Shown: positions 8,141 to 15,002 of the stretch, one piece after another
Layout of the letters: each line of letters opens with the position of its first letter
Position numbering within the stretch: the first letter of the stretch is position 1
Origin: Prevotella sp.
GTDB lineage: Bacteria; Bacteroidota; Bacteroidia; Bacteroidales; Bacteroidaceae
DNA: 33,667 nucleotides
Assembly (NCBI GenBank): GCA_017847725.1
Contig: JAGAXW010000029.1
Coordinates: 1 to 33,667 of the forward strand
Direction: 5' to 3'
The notes under the pieces: generated by a model
The model's database searches: none
Seen by the model: the letters and a program-made list of their open reading frames with translations, nothing else
Told to the model about the DNA's origin: nothing
Made by a program: the position numbers and the translations under genes

Positions 8141-10837
8141 ATGAAACAAAGATTGATAACATCACTCATCGTACTTGCGGCGACAGCCACCGGAGCGTGG
8201 GCTATCAAGGACAAGACTGTCGAGATTGGTATCGAACAGGGTGGCACGGAGCTGACAACAATACTCCCCATCTATACCTATCGAACCTATCACATGTCAC
8301 AGCAAATCTACACCTCCGAGGAAATTGGCATTCCGCAGGGTGGAAAGCTGAAAAGTATCTCCCTATATTATGACCACAGCAATCAAAGCTATGCTCTCGA
8401 GCGTTCGACGAACCTAACCATCAAGCTGGCAAACACCGAAGTGGAGTCGTTACAAGGTGACTATCCTAAAACAACCCAATCAAAGAAATGGGTTACTGGC
8501 GGCACCATGTATACGTTTAGCAACTTTTCGTTACCCGCCACGTCGGGCTGGATAACAATCACTTTCAACAATCCTTTTACCTATAACGGCAAGAACCTGG
8601 CTATAATGGTCTATAGCGAGATGAAAAATGACTATCAGTATGGTAGATTCCGCTCTTACAACTGCGGGAAGTACCAGTCATTGTACGTCAACTATGACAT
8701 CGAGTGGCAAGACAACAACTATAGTGCCACATCACACACTTTTAATCCGAATACTCCTACCAAATATACCGGTCGTCCCGTGACTTCAAAGAACCAGATA
8801 AAAATGGTCATCACACCTAATCCCGGTCTGTCGTTCTCTGATGTCGTTGCCCCAGAGCAGGTGAAGGGTGGTCAGCCGTTTACCATATCAGCCAATGTGA
8901 CGAATATCGACGAGGACGAGGCCTCACCCGAGACGACTGTTTATGTCGAGGCGAGCGCCAACGGTAGCACATGGCAAACCGCCGGCCAGCAATCGCTGTC
9001 AGCTATAGACGGAGGAGCCACTACACAAGTTAGCATTGAAAACGCCAAAGCAGCGCTGGCCGAACCCGCTCCAGAAAACATCATGCTGCGACTGCGCGCC
9101 GACGCCTTTAGCAAGTCGTTCTACAGCACCGTCAAAAGTGTGCCATACGTAGGCTGTAGTCATGTCGCTGGCGATCCTGTACAAGAGAATGTTGTAGATC
9201 CTAAATGTACTGAGGGAGGAAGCTACGACTTAGTGAAATATTGCACCTTGTGTGGCATAGAACTTTCGCGTGAGAAGATGAAAACTGACCCACTCGGTCA
9301 CAATTGGGGAAGTCCAACTTACTCATGGGCTGAAGACAACAGTCAGGTGACGGCATCACGCACTTGCGGTCGAGATGCATCGCACGTGGATTCAGAAACC
9401 GTACAAACCACCTCGGAGGTGACAAAAGAGCAGACTGCCACTGAGCCAGGCGAAATAACCTACACCGCCACATTTACCAAGTCTGCTTTCACCAAGCAGA
9501 CGAAGGTGATCACTTTATATATTGAAAATGAGGTAGCATGTGATTATTTTTATTGGAGTAAGAATGGAAATACATACACCGCCAGTGGAGAATATACATA
9601 CGATAGTGGTGAGGAAATTTATAAACTGAACCTGACCATCCACAACTCCACCGGCGAAATCTGGGAACGCAAGGTGTTTATCGGCCAGCACTTCAACGAA
9701 TATCCTTTCGAGTTTGATGTGACCGCCGACACCAAACTGACGTGGGAAGAAGTCACCACCAATGCATCAGGCTGTGACAATGTCATCACACTGAACCTGA
9801 CCATTGTAAATCCTGAAGATTACTACTACGACGGTAAGCTGGGCAATGAATATTCGCCTGAAAAGACTGAGTTTAAGCTGTGGGATCCGACAGCCACTTC
9901 AGTCAAGGTTAATCGTTATGCTACAGGAACGGACGGTGAGGCAGACGCACAGAACTACGGCTCTACAGAAATGAACAAACTGATGGACGGTAGCAATTGG
10001 ACGGGCGTGTGGACATGTACGATTGCTGGTGATCTGAAAGGAAGCTACTACACCTACAACGTCAACGAAGAGGAGATTGCTGACCCGTGGTCGCAGGCCG
10101 TAGGCTTCGACCGCAAGCGCTCAATGGTCTTCGACAGTGGGGATGTAGAACCTAGCGGATGGGACAGCGACTACCACGTATTCTATGAGCCAGGCAAAAA
10201 GATTGAGTACATCGACGTGCCGACGTTCTCTGAAGATCCGATGTGCGGTGTCAGTGATAGTCATCGCGGCAAGTATCTGGCTCTTACTGAGGACAACACG
10301 ACATACGAGAATGCTGGTTTGGAGCCGACGTGCATGAGTAAACTGAAGGCAGAAGGCTGCAAGGCCGTCATCGTGACGATGACCGACCCACAGATGGTGG
10401 TCGATCCCTACTCCACCAACCCGTACGACGGCACGACGGTCATCAACGAAGTACAGCAGGCTATCATGGCCGTCCACAAGACTTTCGGCATGTCGTTCTT
10501 CGTACGTTTCGACTTCTCAACCATACCTGTCAATGAGGTATTCCGTCGGAGATACATCATGGAAACCATTCAATACTGGGTGGAGACGTACCATGTTGAC
10601 GGCATCGTGCTGGCTAGCGACATCGATACCGAGACGAGAGGTCTCATCCGCGACCTGCTCGATGGCTATGATTCACGCATAGTCCTCACTACCGACGAGG
10701 AGACCACAGGTATCAGTAATGCTATCGTGGAAAAGAAGTCTGCCGACAACTGGTATACGCTGGACGGTAAGAAGGTGGCTCAGCCGTCGAAGAAAGGCAT
10801 CTACATTAGCGATGGACGGAAGATACTGATCAAGTAA
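8141..10837 (+). CDS. large secreted multidomain protein with a degenerate type I pullulanase (CBM48-GH13) module
   Basis: 898 residues with a signal peptide (cleavage near 20, GAWA). Modules in order: a Bacteroidetes adhesin-like beta-sandwich (about 30-230), an Ig-like domain (232-335), a Cys/His-rich stretch with C-x2-C and GHNWG (338-445), a beta domain (450-560), a CBM48-like domain of pullulanases (about 561-690: YDGKLGNEYSPEKTEFKLW, then KGSYYTYNVN and DPWSQAVG), a shortened GH13 barrel (about 690-850) and the sorting-like C-terminus (853-898). In the barrel NPYDGT (about 759-764) and YHVDG (about 817-821) match pullulanases, but the FRFD motif reads IVLA, so the nucleophile Asp is Ala825, and the DVVYNH loop is absent. 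It is probably a non-catalytic glycan-binding pseudoenzyme. It is the last gene of the regulator's operon (26 bp gap). Confidence 0.75.
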   Translation: MKQRLITSLIVLAATATGAWAIKDKTVEIGIEQGGTELTTILPIYTYRTYHMSQQIYTSEEIGIPQGGKLKSISLYYDHSNQSYALERSTNLTIKLANTEVESLQGDYPKTTQSKKWVTGGTMYTFSNFSLPATSGWITITFNNPFTYNGKNLAIMVYSEMKNDYQYGRFRSYNCGKYQSLYVNYDIEWQDNNYSATSHTFNPNTPTKYTGRPVTSKNQIKMVITPNPGLSFSDVVAPEQVKGGQPFTISANVTNIDEDEASPETTVYVEASANGSTWQTAGQQSLSAIDGGATTQVSIENAKAALAEPAPENIMLRLRADAFSKSFYSTVKSVPYVGCSHVAGDPVQENVVDPKCTEGGSYDLVKYCTLCGIELSREKMKTDPLGHNWGSPTYSWAEDNSQVTASRTCGRDASHVDSETVQTTSEVTKEQTATEPGEITYTATFTKSAFTKQTKVITLYIENEVACDYFYWSKNGNTYTASGEYTYDSGEEIYKLNLTIHNSTGEIWERKVFIGQHFNEYPFEFDVTADTKLTWEEVTTNASGCDNVITLNLTIVNPEDYYYDGKLGNEYSPEKTEFKLWDPTATSVKVNRYATGTDGEADAQNYGSTEMNKLMDGSNWTGVWTCTIAGDLKGSYYTYNVNEEEIADPWSQAVGFDRKRSMVFDSGDVEPSGWDSDYHVFYEPGKKIEYIDVPTFSEDPMCGVSDSHRGKYLALTEDNTTYENAGLEPTCMSKLKAEGCKAVIVTMTDPQMVVDPYSTNPYDGTTVINEVQQAIMAVHKTFGMSFFVRFDFSTIPVNEVFRRRYIMETIQYWVETYHVDGIVLASDIDTETRGLIRDLLDGYDSRIVLTTDEETTGISNAIVEKKSADNWYTLDGKKVAQPSKKGIYISDGRKILIK
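10700..10807 (+). repeat. C-terminal domain coding repeat, copy 2
   Basis: Near-identical to 7977-8084. It encodes the sorting-like end of the pseudo-pullulanase protein. Confidence 0.85.
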
Positions 10838-10939
10838 GACAAGTTTCTATTGACTCTCAAAGCGCCTGAATATGCATTCTCATAACAGAGATGTATATTC
10901 AGGCGTTTTATTTGTGAGTGTAAATCCAATACTCTTTTT
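10814..10939 (+). repeat. gene-end and terminator direct repeat, copy 1
   Basis: About 125 bp covering the last codons (GRKILIK), the stop, the terminator hairpin and a following CCAATACTCTTTT recur at 13320-13443 after the second operon, with few changes. Confidence 0.85.
10863..10910 (+). terminator. terminator of the Kelch-AraC operon
   Basis: CGCCTGAATATGCAT (10863-10877) pairs with ATGTATATTCAGGCG (10891-10905) with a single G-T wobble around a 13-nt loop, followed by TTTTA. It ends the four-gene operon. Confidence 0.85.
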
Positions 10940-10955
10940 ACTTACATTTTCTGCA

Positions 10956-11013
10956 TTGTTAGTCGATTTTCTGATTTTGTAAGTACCTTTTCCAATATAT
11001 ACTTCTATCTTTG
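10956..11013 (+). promoter_or_regulatory. operator (21-bp direct repeat) and promoter of the second secreted-protein operon
   Basis: TTGTTAGTC (10956-10964) and TTGTAAGTA (10977-10985) repeat at 21 bp, and the -7 element TATCTTTG is at 11006-11013, in the same layout and within 1 bp of the same spacing as 3727-3783. Shared bases extend beyond the half-sites. The standard -33 TTTG is again not at the usual distance. The Kelch-AraC regulator is the obvious candidate to act here. A leader of about 55 nt precedes the ATG at 11072. Confidence 0.6.
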
Positions 11014-11071
11014 CGAAGTAAACCTACAGAAAAAGTGTTCATCAAATAATTAACATCTAAACTGTAAAATT

Positions 11072-12103
11072 ATGAAGAAAACTATTCTTACCTTGGCAAT
11101 GCTGTGTTGTGCCATCGTGGGCAACGCACAAGTGACTGACGAACAAAGTGCCATCCTGCAGGTTGGTGACAACGCCCAGATTTTCTACGGGACCAACGCA
11201 CTGGTAGAAGCATTGGAGGCTGCACCAGACCGTGGTGCCACCATCACCCTATCCTCTGGAACTTTCGCAGGCGGCACCATGACCAAATGCGTGAATATCT
11301 ATGGTGCCGGCTGGGTAGAGCAAAAGATTGCCAGAGACAACAACAATCCTTCTGACAACAGTATCCTGCCGACGATTATCAGCTCCAGACTTACCATCAG
11401 CATTCCAGAAGAACTGACGGCTCCTCACAACATCCATATTGAAGGGATCGGATTCCCTAACTATGGTACTGGATTTGTCTTTGATAAGGCGATAGACGGA
11501 TTGGAGATAATGAAATGTATGGCCAATACCGGATACATAGCTCTCGAATTTTTGGCAGAGAATAAGAACGTTGTTGTCACCCAGTGTCATTTTGCTGGGG
11601 CTACAGGCTTAGACGATGTTCTTTTCCAAAATTGCTATTTAGAGAATTCTTCCGCTTATCATTGCCGTAATATAAACACAAGCAATGTTGTGATTAATCA
11701 TTGTATCATAAGTGGCTGGTACAGTTTTGGAAACGATGTCAAAGCACTTTTCACCAACTGTATGATATACAGCGGTTATGGAATTTCTCCCGCCAGCACA
11801 GCCCGTAATTGTATGTTTATGGTATCAAACATTACCAATGTCGGCAGTGAAGACAATATTTTCAGTGTGGATTATAATCAGATTTTCGAAGATGCTACCG
11901 GTATCGGCTACACCGATGCCCGCACCTTCAAGATCAAAGACGAACTGGTGGATACCTACATGGGTGGCGACGGTACGCAGATTGGTATCAATGGCGGTAA
12001 CTACAACTGGAACAAGACGCCTCATACTCCATTGGTTACAGACTTGAAACTGGCGATTGACGGAACGAACCTGAAGGTGACCTACAATGCTGAGACACGA
12101 TAA
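11072..12103 (+). CDS. secreted right-handed beta-helix protein (pair 2)
   Basis: A 343-residue exported protein with a signal peptide ending near GNAQ (about residue 20). It matches the pair 1 protein (5511-6521) at the start (LQVGDNAQIFYGTNA, ATITLSSGTF, NIYGAGW) and near the end (DGTQIGINGG), with a freely diverged helix body between, rich in Asn, Cys and short strands (for example NVVVTQCHFAGAT, NVVINHCIISG). The body is AT-richer than the flanking ends. It is the first gene of the second operon, 31 bp before its repeat-protein partner. No catalytic residues were recognised. The variable body between conserved ends suggests that the helix is the ligand-facing part, which is inference. Confidence 0.7.
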   Translation: MKKTILTLAMLCCAIVGNAQVTDEQSAILQVGDNAQIFYGTNALVEALEAAPDRGATITLSSGTFAGGTMTKCVNIYGAGWVEQKIARDNNNPSDNSILPTIISSRLTISIPEELTAPHNIHIEGIGFPNYGTGFVFDKAIDGLEIMKCMANTGYIALEFLAENKNVVVTQCHFAGATGLDDVLFQNCYLENSSAYHCRNINTSNVVINHCIISGWYSFGNDVKALFTNCMIYSGYGISPASTARNCMFMVSNITNVGSEDNIFSVDYNQIFEDATGIGYTDARTFKIKDELVDTYMGGDGTQIGINGGNYNWNKTPHTPLVTDLKLAIDGTNLKVTYNAETR

Positions 12104-12134
12104 GTAAGACATCACTCCATAAATACGCTAACAG

Positions 12135-13343
12135 ATGATGAAAGCAATCAAAGGAATGCTGTTAGCCGTGGTGATGATTTTCAGCACTGCTGCTGCAGCA
12201 CAAACAACCATCGCAGGAGGCGAGTACTGGATAGACGGTGCAATCAATGCACGTCAGCCGTTATCATCGGGTGCTTCCATTGACATCAGTGCCCTCCAGC
12301 CCGGTCTGCACACACTCACCGTGCGTGTGAAAGACAGCAACGGACTGTGGAGCAACCAGATGGCGCGTATCTTCTTCGTGTCACCTTCGGGACGTACCGA
12401 CGCCACCAGCGTGACAGCCTGCGAATACTGGATAGACGGTGTGAAGAAGCCAGAATATACGACGCTCAACATACAGACTATTGATATCAGCGACCTCAAG
12501 CCTGGTCTGCACAAGATACTTGTGAGGGCGAAAGACAACCTTGGTATCTGGAGCAACCAAATGGCGCGTATCTTCGTCGTGTCACCTTCGGGACGTACCG
12601 ACGCCACCAGCGTGACAGCCTGCGAATACTGGCTGGACGGTGTGAAGAAAGCAGAGTATAAAACGCTCAACACACAGGTCATCGACATCAGCGGTCTCAC
12701 GCCAGGTCTGCATAAAGTACTTATTCGTGTGAAGGACGACCTCGGTATCTGGAGCAATCAGATGAGCCGTACGTTCTTCGTCTCCCCAGGCGCTCAGTCT
12801 GATGCGACAACCATTACGAAACGGGAGTTCTGGTTGGACGGTAATATCGTTCACCGGCAAACCATTGACGACACCCCCGCTGTCATTGATATCAGTGTGC
12901 TGGATGCGGGTCTTCACATGATGACCATGCGTGTACAGGACAACAAGGGCATCTGGAGCAACCAGATAGCTCGCACCTTCTACGTGGCACCGCTACCTGC
13001 GCCTGCCGCCACGCTCACCAAGTACATGTATTGGATAGACAGCGACCAGGAGCATGCCGTGACTGGTGATATCACGGACGACAGCGGACAGCTCGTCATC
13101 GATCTGGAGCCGCTGGCGATCGACGAGGGTGACCACACCTTGACATTGGCTATTCTGGACTCAAAGGGTGTATGGAGCAACATCGTCAAGGAAACATTCA
13201 CCGTCATCGCATCAGGTATCCACAGTATTCCTGCCGACATGAAGACCGGTCAGTGGTTCGACCTCTCTGGTAAGAAGCTCAACGGTGCACCCAGTCGTCC
13301 GGGTATTTACATCCGCGACGGACGGAAGGTACTGATCAAGTAA
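12135..13343 (+). CDS. secreted YWID-repeat surface protein (pair 2)
   Basis: 402 residues with a signal peptide ending near AAAAQ (about residue 23); the ATG at 12138 is an equal alternative start. Five tandem units of about 67 residues follow, each with EYWIDG or a variant near the start, IDIS-x-L-x-PGLH in the middle and GIWSNQ near the end, then the sorting-like C-terminus (WFDLSGKKL ... GIYI-x-DGRKV-LIK). Units two and three share an almost identical 90-bp stretch at 12361-12449 and 12562-12650. It is the paralogue of 6543-8114 but lacks the lectin-like domain. The end of the gene and its terminator are a repeat of 10814-10939. Function unknown; the pairing with a beta-helix protein is conserved in both operons. 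Confidence 0.7.
   Translation: MMKAIKGMLLAVVMIFSTAAAAQTTIAGGEYWIDGAINARQPLSSGASIDISALQPGLHTLTVRVKDSNGLWSNQMARIFFVSPSGRTDATSVTACEYWIDGVKKPEYTTLNIQTIDISDLKPGLHKILVRAKDNLGIWSNQMARIFVVSPSGRTDATSVTACEYWLDGVKKAEYKTLNTQVIDISGLTPGLHKVLIRVKDDLGIWSNQMSRTFFVSPGAQSDATTITKREFWLDGNIVHRQTIDDTPAVIDISVLDAGLHMMTMRVQDNKGIWSNQIARTFYVAPLPAPAATLTKYMYWIDSDQEHAVTGDITDDSGQLVIDLEPLAIDEGDHTLTLAILDSKGVWSNIVKETFTVIASGIHSIPADMKTGQWFDLSGKKLNGAPSRPGIYIRDGRKVLIK
12361..12650 (+). repeat. 201-bp tandem coding repeats (most similar pair)
   Basis: The stretches starting at 12361 and 12562 are nearly identical over about 90 bp and lie exactly 201 bp (67 codons) apart inside the YWID-repeat gene. Recent unit duplication or gene conversion explains this. 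Confidence 0.75.
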
Positions 13344-13443
13344 GACAAGTTTCTATTGACTCTCAAGCGCCTGAATATGCATTCTCATAACAGAGATGTA
13401 TATTCAGGCGTTTTATTGATGGGTGTTCGACCAATACTCTTTT
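13320..13443 (+). repeat. gene-end and terminator direct repeat, copy 2
   Basis: Second copy of the segment at 10814-10939, again covering the last codons, the stop and the terminator. Together they bracket the second operon as a roughly 2.5-kb unit, as if it arose by, or could be lost by, recombination between them. Confidence 0.85.
13368..13415 (+). terminator. terminator of the second secreted-protein operon
   Basis: Same hairpin as at 10863: CGCCTGAATATGCAT (13368-13382) pairs with ATGTATATTCAGGCG (13396-13410), followed by TTTTA. Confidence 0.85.
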
Positions 13444-13455
13444 ATATTGACAGAT

Positions 13456-13725
13456 ATGAGCGGTGGAAAGATTCATGCCCTTAAGTTCTACACCACCGCC
13501 TCCGATGATTATACCACGCTCAGCGATGTGGATGTCTATATGAAGCAGGTGGTGAACACCAACAAGGCACTGGTACACGTAGAGAAGTACGGCAACAAGC
13601 TCCTCGTCACCTCCTGCATCGACAACCTGCTGAAAGGAGCCGTCGGACAAGCTGTGCAGAACATGAACCTCATGTTTAACATCGACGAGACGGCAGGACT
13701 TAGGCTGAAGGCTTCTGCATTTTAA
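13456..13725 (+). pseudogene. chimeric remnant: adhesin-module scrap fused in frame to the argC 3' end
   Basis: The last 61 codons (13540-13725) align without gaps to the argC C-terminus (3483-3668), about 50 of 61 residues identical and with many silent base changes. The catalytic Cys and Rossmann parts of ArgC are missing. The preceding codons ([12 protein letters not shown] ... DVDVY) look like part of the Bacteroidetes adhesin beta-sandwich found at the N-terminus of the 8141-10837 protein. The two parts meet at ATATGAAGCAGGTGGT, shared exactly with argC at 3481-3496. There is no promoter or signal peptide, and a terminator lies just upstream, so it is probably not expressed. It marks the right edge of the inserted block. 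Confidence 0.75.
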
Positions 13726-13737
13726 GTATTTTCCCCG

Positions 13738-13794
13738 AAAGTTGTACAACTTCGGCGCCAGACTGTACGGATTTGCGCCAAAGTTGTACAACTT
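13738..13794. repeat. paired 14-bp perfect palindromes
   Basis: AAGTTGTACAACTT, its own reverse complement, occurs at 13739-13752 and 13781-13794, 42 bp apart, directly after the argC remnant. GGCGCC and GCGCC blocks lie between them. It could be a protein-binding or recombination site, or a short palindromic repeat element. No gene was seen in 13726-13990. Confidence 0.6.
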
Positions 13795-13887
13795 TTCGCG
13801 CGCCCGCTTGTTTTTTCAGTTCGTTTAGCATGAAAAACGACTGCAACCCCAATGGGAAAAGACACACCCCAAGAAGGACAGAAGAAC

Positions 13888-13910
13888 AGAAGGACATTTT
13901 GTCCTTCTTT
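13888..13910. terminator. short hairpin, possible terminator
   Basis: AGAAGGACA (13888-13896) and TGTCCTTCT (13900-13908) form a perfect 9-bp stem with a 3-nt loop, followed by a few T residues. It lies between the argC remnant and the kinase-like gene. Confidence 0.4.
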
Positions 13911-13990
13911 AAGGCAAAAATCGTGTAACCAACTGATATCTCCGTCATTACACAGATTCCCAAAATGTCCCACTTGCTCACAGGGCTCAT

Positions 13991-14022
13991 ACATCACAGG
14001 GGGTATGCCCCTCCTGTGATGT
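13991..14022 (-). terminator. hairpin downstream of the kinase-like gene
   Basis: ACATCACAGG (13991-14000) pairs perfectly with CCTGTGATGT (14013-14022), with GGGTATGCCCCT as loop. It begins 5 bp past the end of the minus-strand gene, where a terminator would be expected, though a T run is lacking. A related sequence lies on the other side of the gene at 14801-14826. Confidence 0.45.
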
Positions 14023-14027
14023 ACGAA

Positions 14028-14669
14028 TTACTCAATGTACATCAGAATCTGATTCGCAATCTCCTCCTCAGTCCTTGCTGAAGAATTGAAGACGAGGTCG
14101 TAGTTACGGGTTTCGTAGCGGGAAGTGCCAGTATATCGCTTCACGTAATTCTCGCGCATCTTATCCACCTTCTCGATAATCTTGCGCGCTTCGTCTTCAG
14201 AGATATTCTTTTTGGCGGCGACACGTGCCACACGGTAAGCCATTGGTGCCTGAATGAGAACGCTTAAATGGTTCGGATGGTTTCTGAACACGAAGAAACT
14301 GCAACGGCCGGCAATGACGCACGACTCCTCTTCAGCAATCTCATGCAGAATCTCCGTCTCTGCCTTAAACATGTTTTCAGTAGTCAGCACATCAGGCTCC
14401 TTACCATATTTCGTAAGACAGGATCTGCTGTCAACCAATCCAGCGCCGATACCTGCGACACGCTTGAAGCCTTCCCACCATCTGATCTCGCGTCCCTTCA
14501 TCTTCTCAATCTCTTCGGCTGTGAGATTATATCTCTCCACTAAAGCCTTGATTAAGGCCTTGTCGTAGAAAGACACGCCCAGCTTGTGGGCCAAAATTTC
14601 ACCAATGGTGCGACCACCACTACCTAACTCACGATTAATCGAAATGACAAACTTCTCTTTCCTATTCAT
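14028..14669 (-). CDS. cytidylate kinase-like P-loop protein
   Basis: From the ATG at 14669 the product has 213 residues. The P-loop-like start reads ISINRELGSGGRTIGE, the form seen in the cytidylate-kinase-like family common in Bacteroidetes and Firmicutes, not canonical Cmk. It is followed by LAHKLGVSFYDKALI, and later by VIAGRCSFF and a lid-like stretch RVAARVAAKKN... with DEARKIIEKVDKMRENY. It probably phosphorylates a nucleotide or small molecule; the substrate is unknown. A longer in-frame start (14702) exists but would begin upstream of the palindrome at 14670. It is transcribed against its neighbours from its own promoter and interrupts the arginine genes. Family confidence is good, function confidence low. 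Confidence 0.8.
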   Translation of the reverse strand: MNRKEKFVISINRELGSGGRTIGEILAHKLGVSFYDKALIKALVERYNLTAEEIEKMKGREIRWWEGFKRVAGIGAGLVDSRSCLTKYGKEPDVLTTENMFKAETEILHEIAEEESCVIAGRCSFFVFRNHPNHLSVLIQAPMAYRVARVAAKKNISEDEARKIIEKVDKMRENYVKRYTGTSRYETRNYDLVFNSSARTEEEIANQILMYIE

Positions 14670-14729
14670 AATACTATAGTATTGTTTTGTTTGTACTTGC
14701 ACATCCTGCCATCGAATTGATAATTCGAT
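14670..14729 (-). promoter_or_regulatory. two palindromes in the leader of the kinase-like gene
   Basis: AATACTATAGTATT (14670-14683) is a perfect palindrome directly before the start codon. ATCGAATT-GAT-AATTCGAT (14711-14729) is a perfect inverted repeat around the expected transcription start. Either could be an operator. Confidence 0.45.
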
Positions 14730-14730
14730 A

Positions 14731-14762
14731 CAAAAATACGGCTATTTCCTGATATCACCAAA
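14731..14762 (-). promoter_or_regulatory. promoter of the kinase-like gene
   Basis: On the minus strand TTTG (14759-14762) and TATTTTTG (14731-14738) are 20 bp apart, a canonical Bacteroidetes promoter reading toward 14669. Confidence 0.65.
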
Positions 14763-14800
14763 CTTTTACTATACTTTTTTGATTGTAAGACGACCTCTCT

Positions 14801-14826
14801 CACAGGGAGTATGTCCACCCGTGATG
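14801..14826. repeat. diverged copy of the hairpin flanking the kinase-like gene
   Basis: CACAGGGAGTATGTCCACCC with GTGATG after it matches 13995-14021 at most positions and in the same orientation. The two copies bracket the kinase-like gene and its promoter. Confidence 0.45.
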
Positions 14827-14879
14827 CAGACATTCTGCGTTAATCTTCTGAAATCCGTCTTTAGTTACAGATTTTTTCG

Positions 14880-14972
14880 TAACTTTGCCACTACGTGGCG
14901 AACTTACTTCGCCTCGGCAATAAAAATAAAATGATTTTTATTTTGTATTGCTCTCGACTTTTCGTAACTTTG
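14880..14972 (+). promoter_or_regulatory. tandem promoters of the argD operon
   Basis: The nearer promoter has TTTG (14942-14945) and TAACTTTG (14965-14972) with 19 bp between them. A second -7 element TAACTTTG lies at 14880-14887 within the same surrounding words (TTCGTAACTTTG), but its -33 is poor. Between them GCCAC-TAC-GTGGC (14887-14899) and GGCGAA-CTTAC-TTCGCC (14897-14913) are overlapping hairpins that cannot form together, which could give a regulated leader on the longer transcript. Confidence 0.6.
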
Positions 14973-15002
14973 TCCCCCAAATACACACAAATTGAGAACA
15001 AC

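Noticed and set aside
13540-13725. A genuine small protein related to ArgC
   Set aside because: It lacks the cofactor and catalytic parts, sits behind a terminator without a promoter, and its upstream codons come from another gene family.
3669-13725. Integrative element or prophage with its own integrase or transposase
   Set aside because: No integrase, transposase, relaxase or phage gene is in the block; homologous or illegitimate recombination at argC explains the edges without one.
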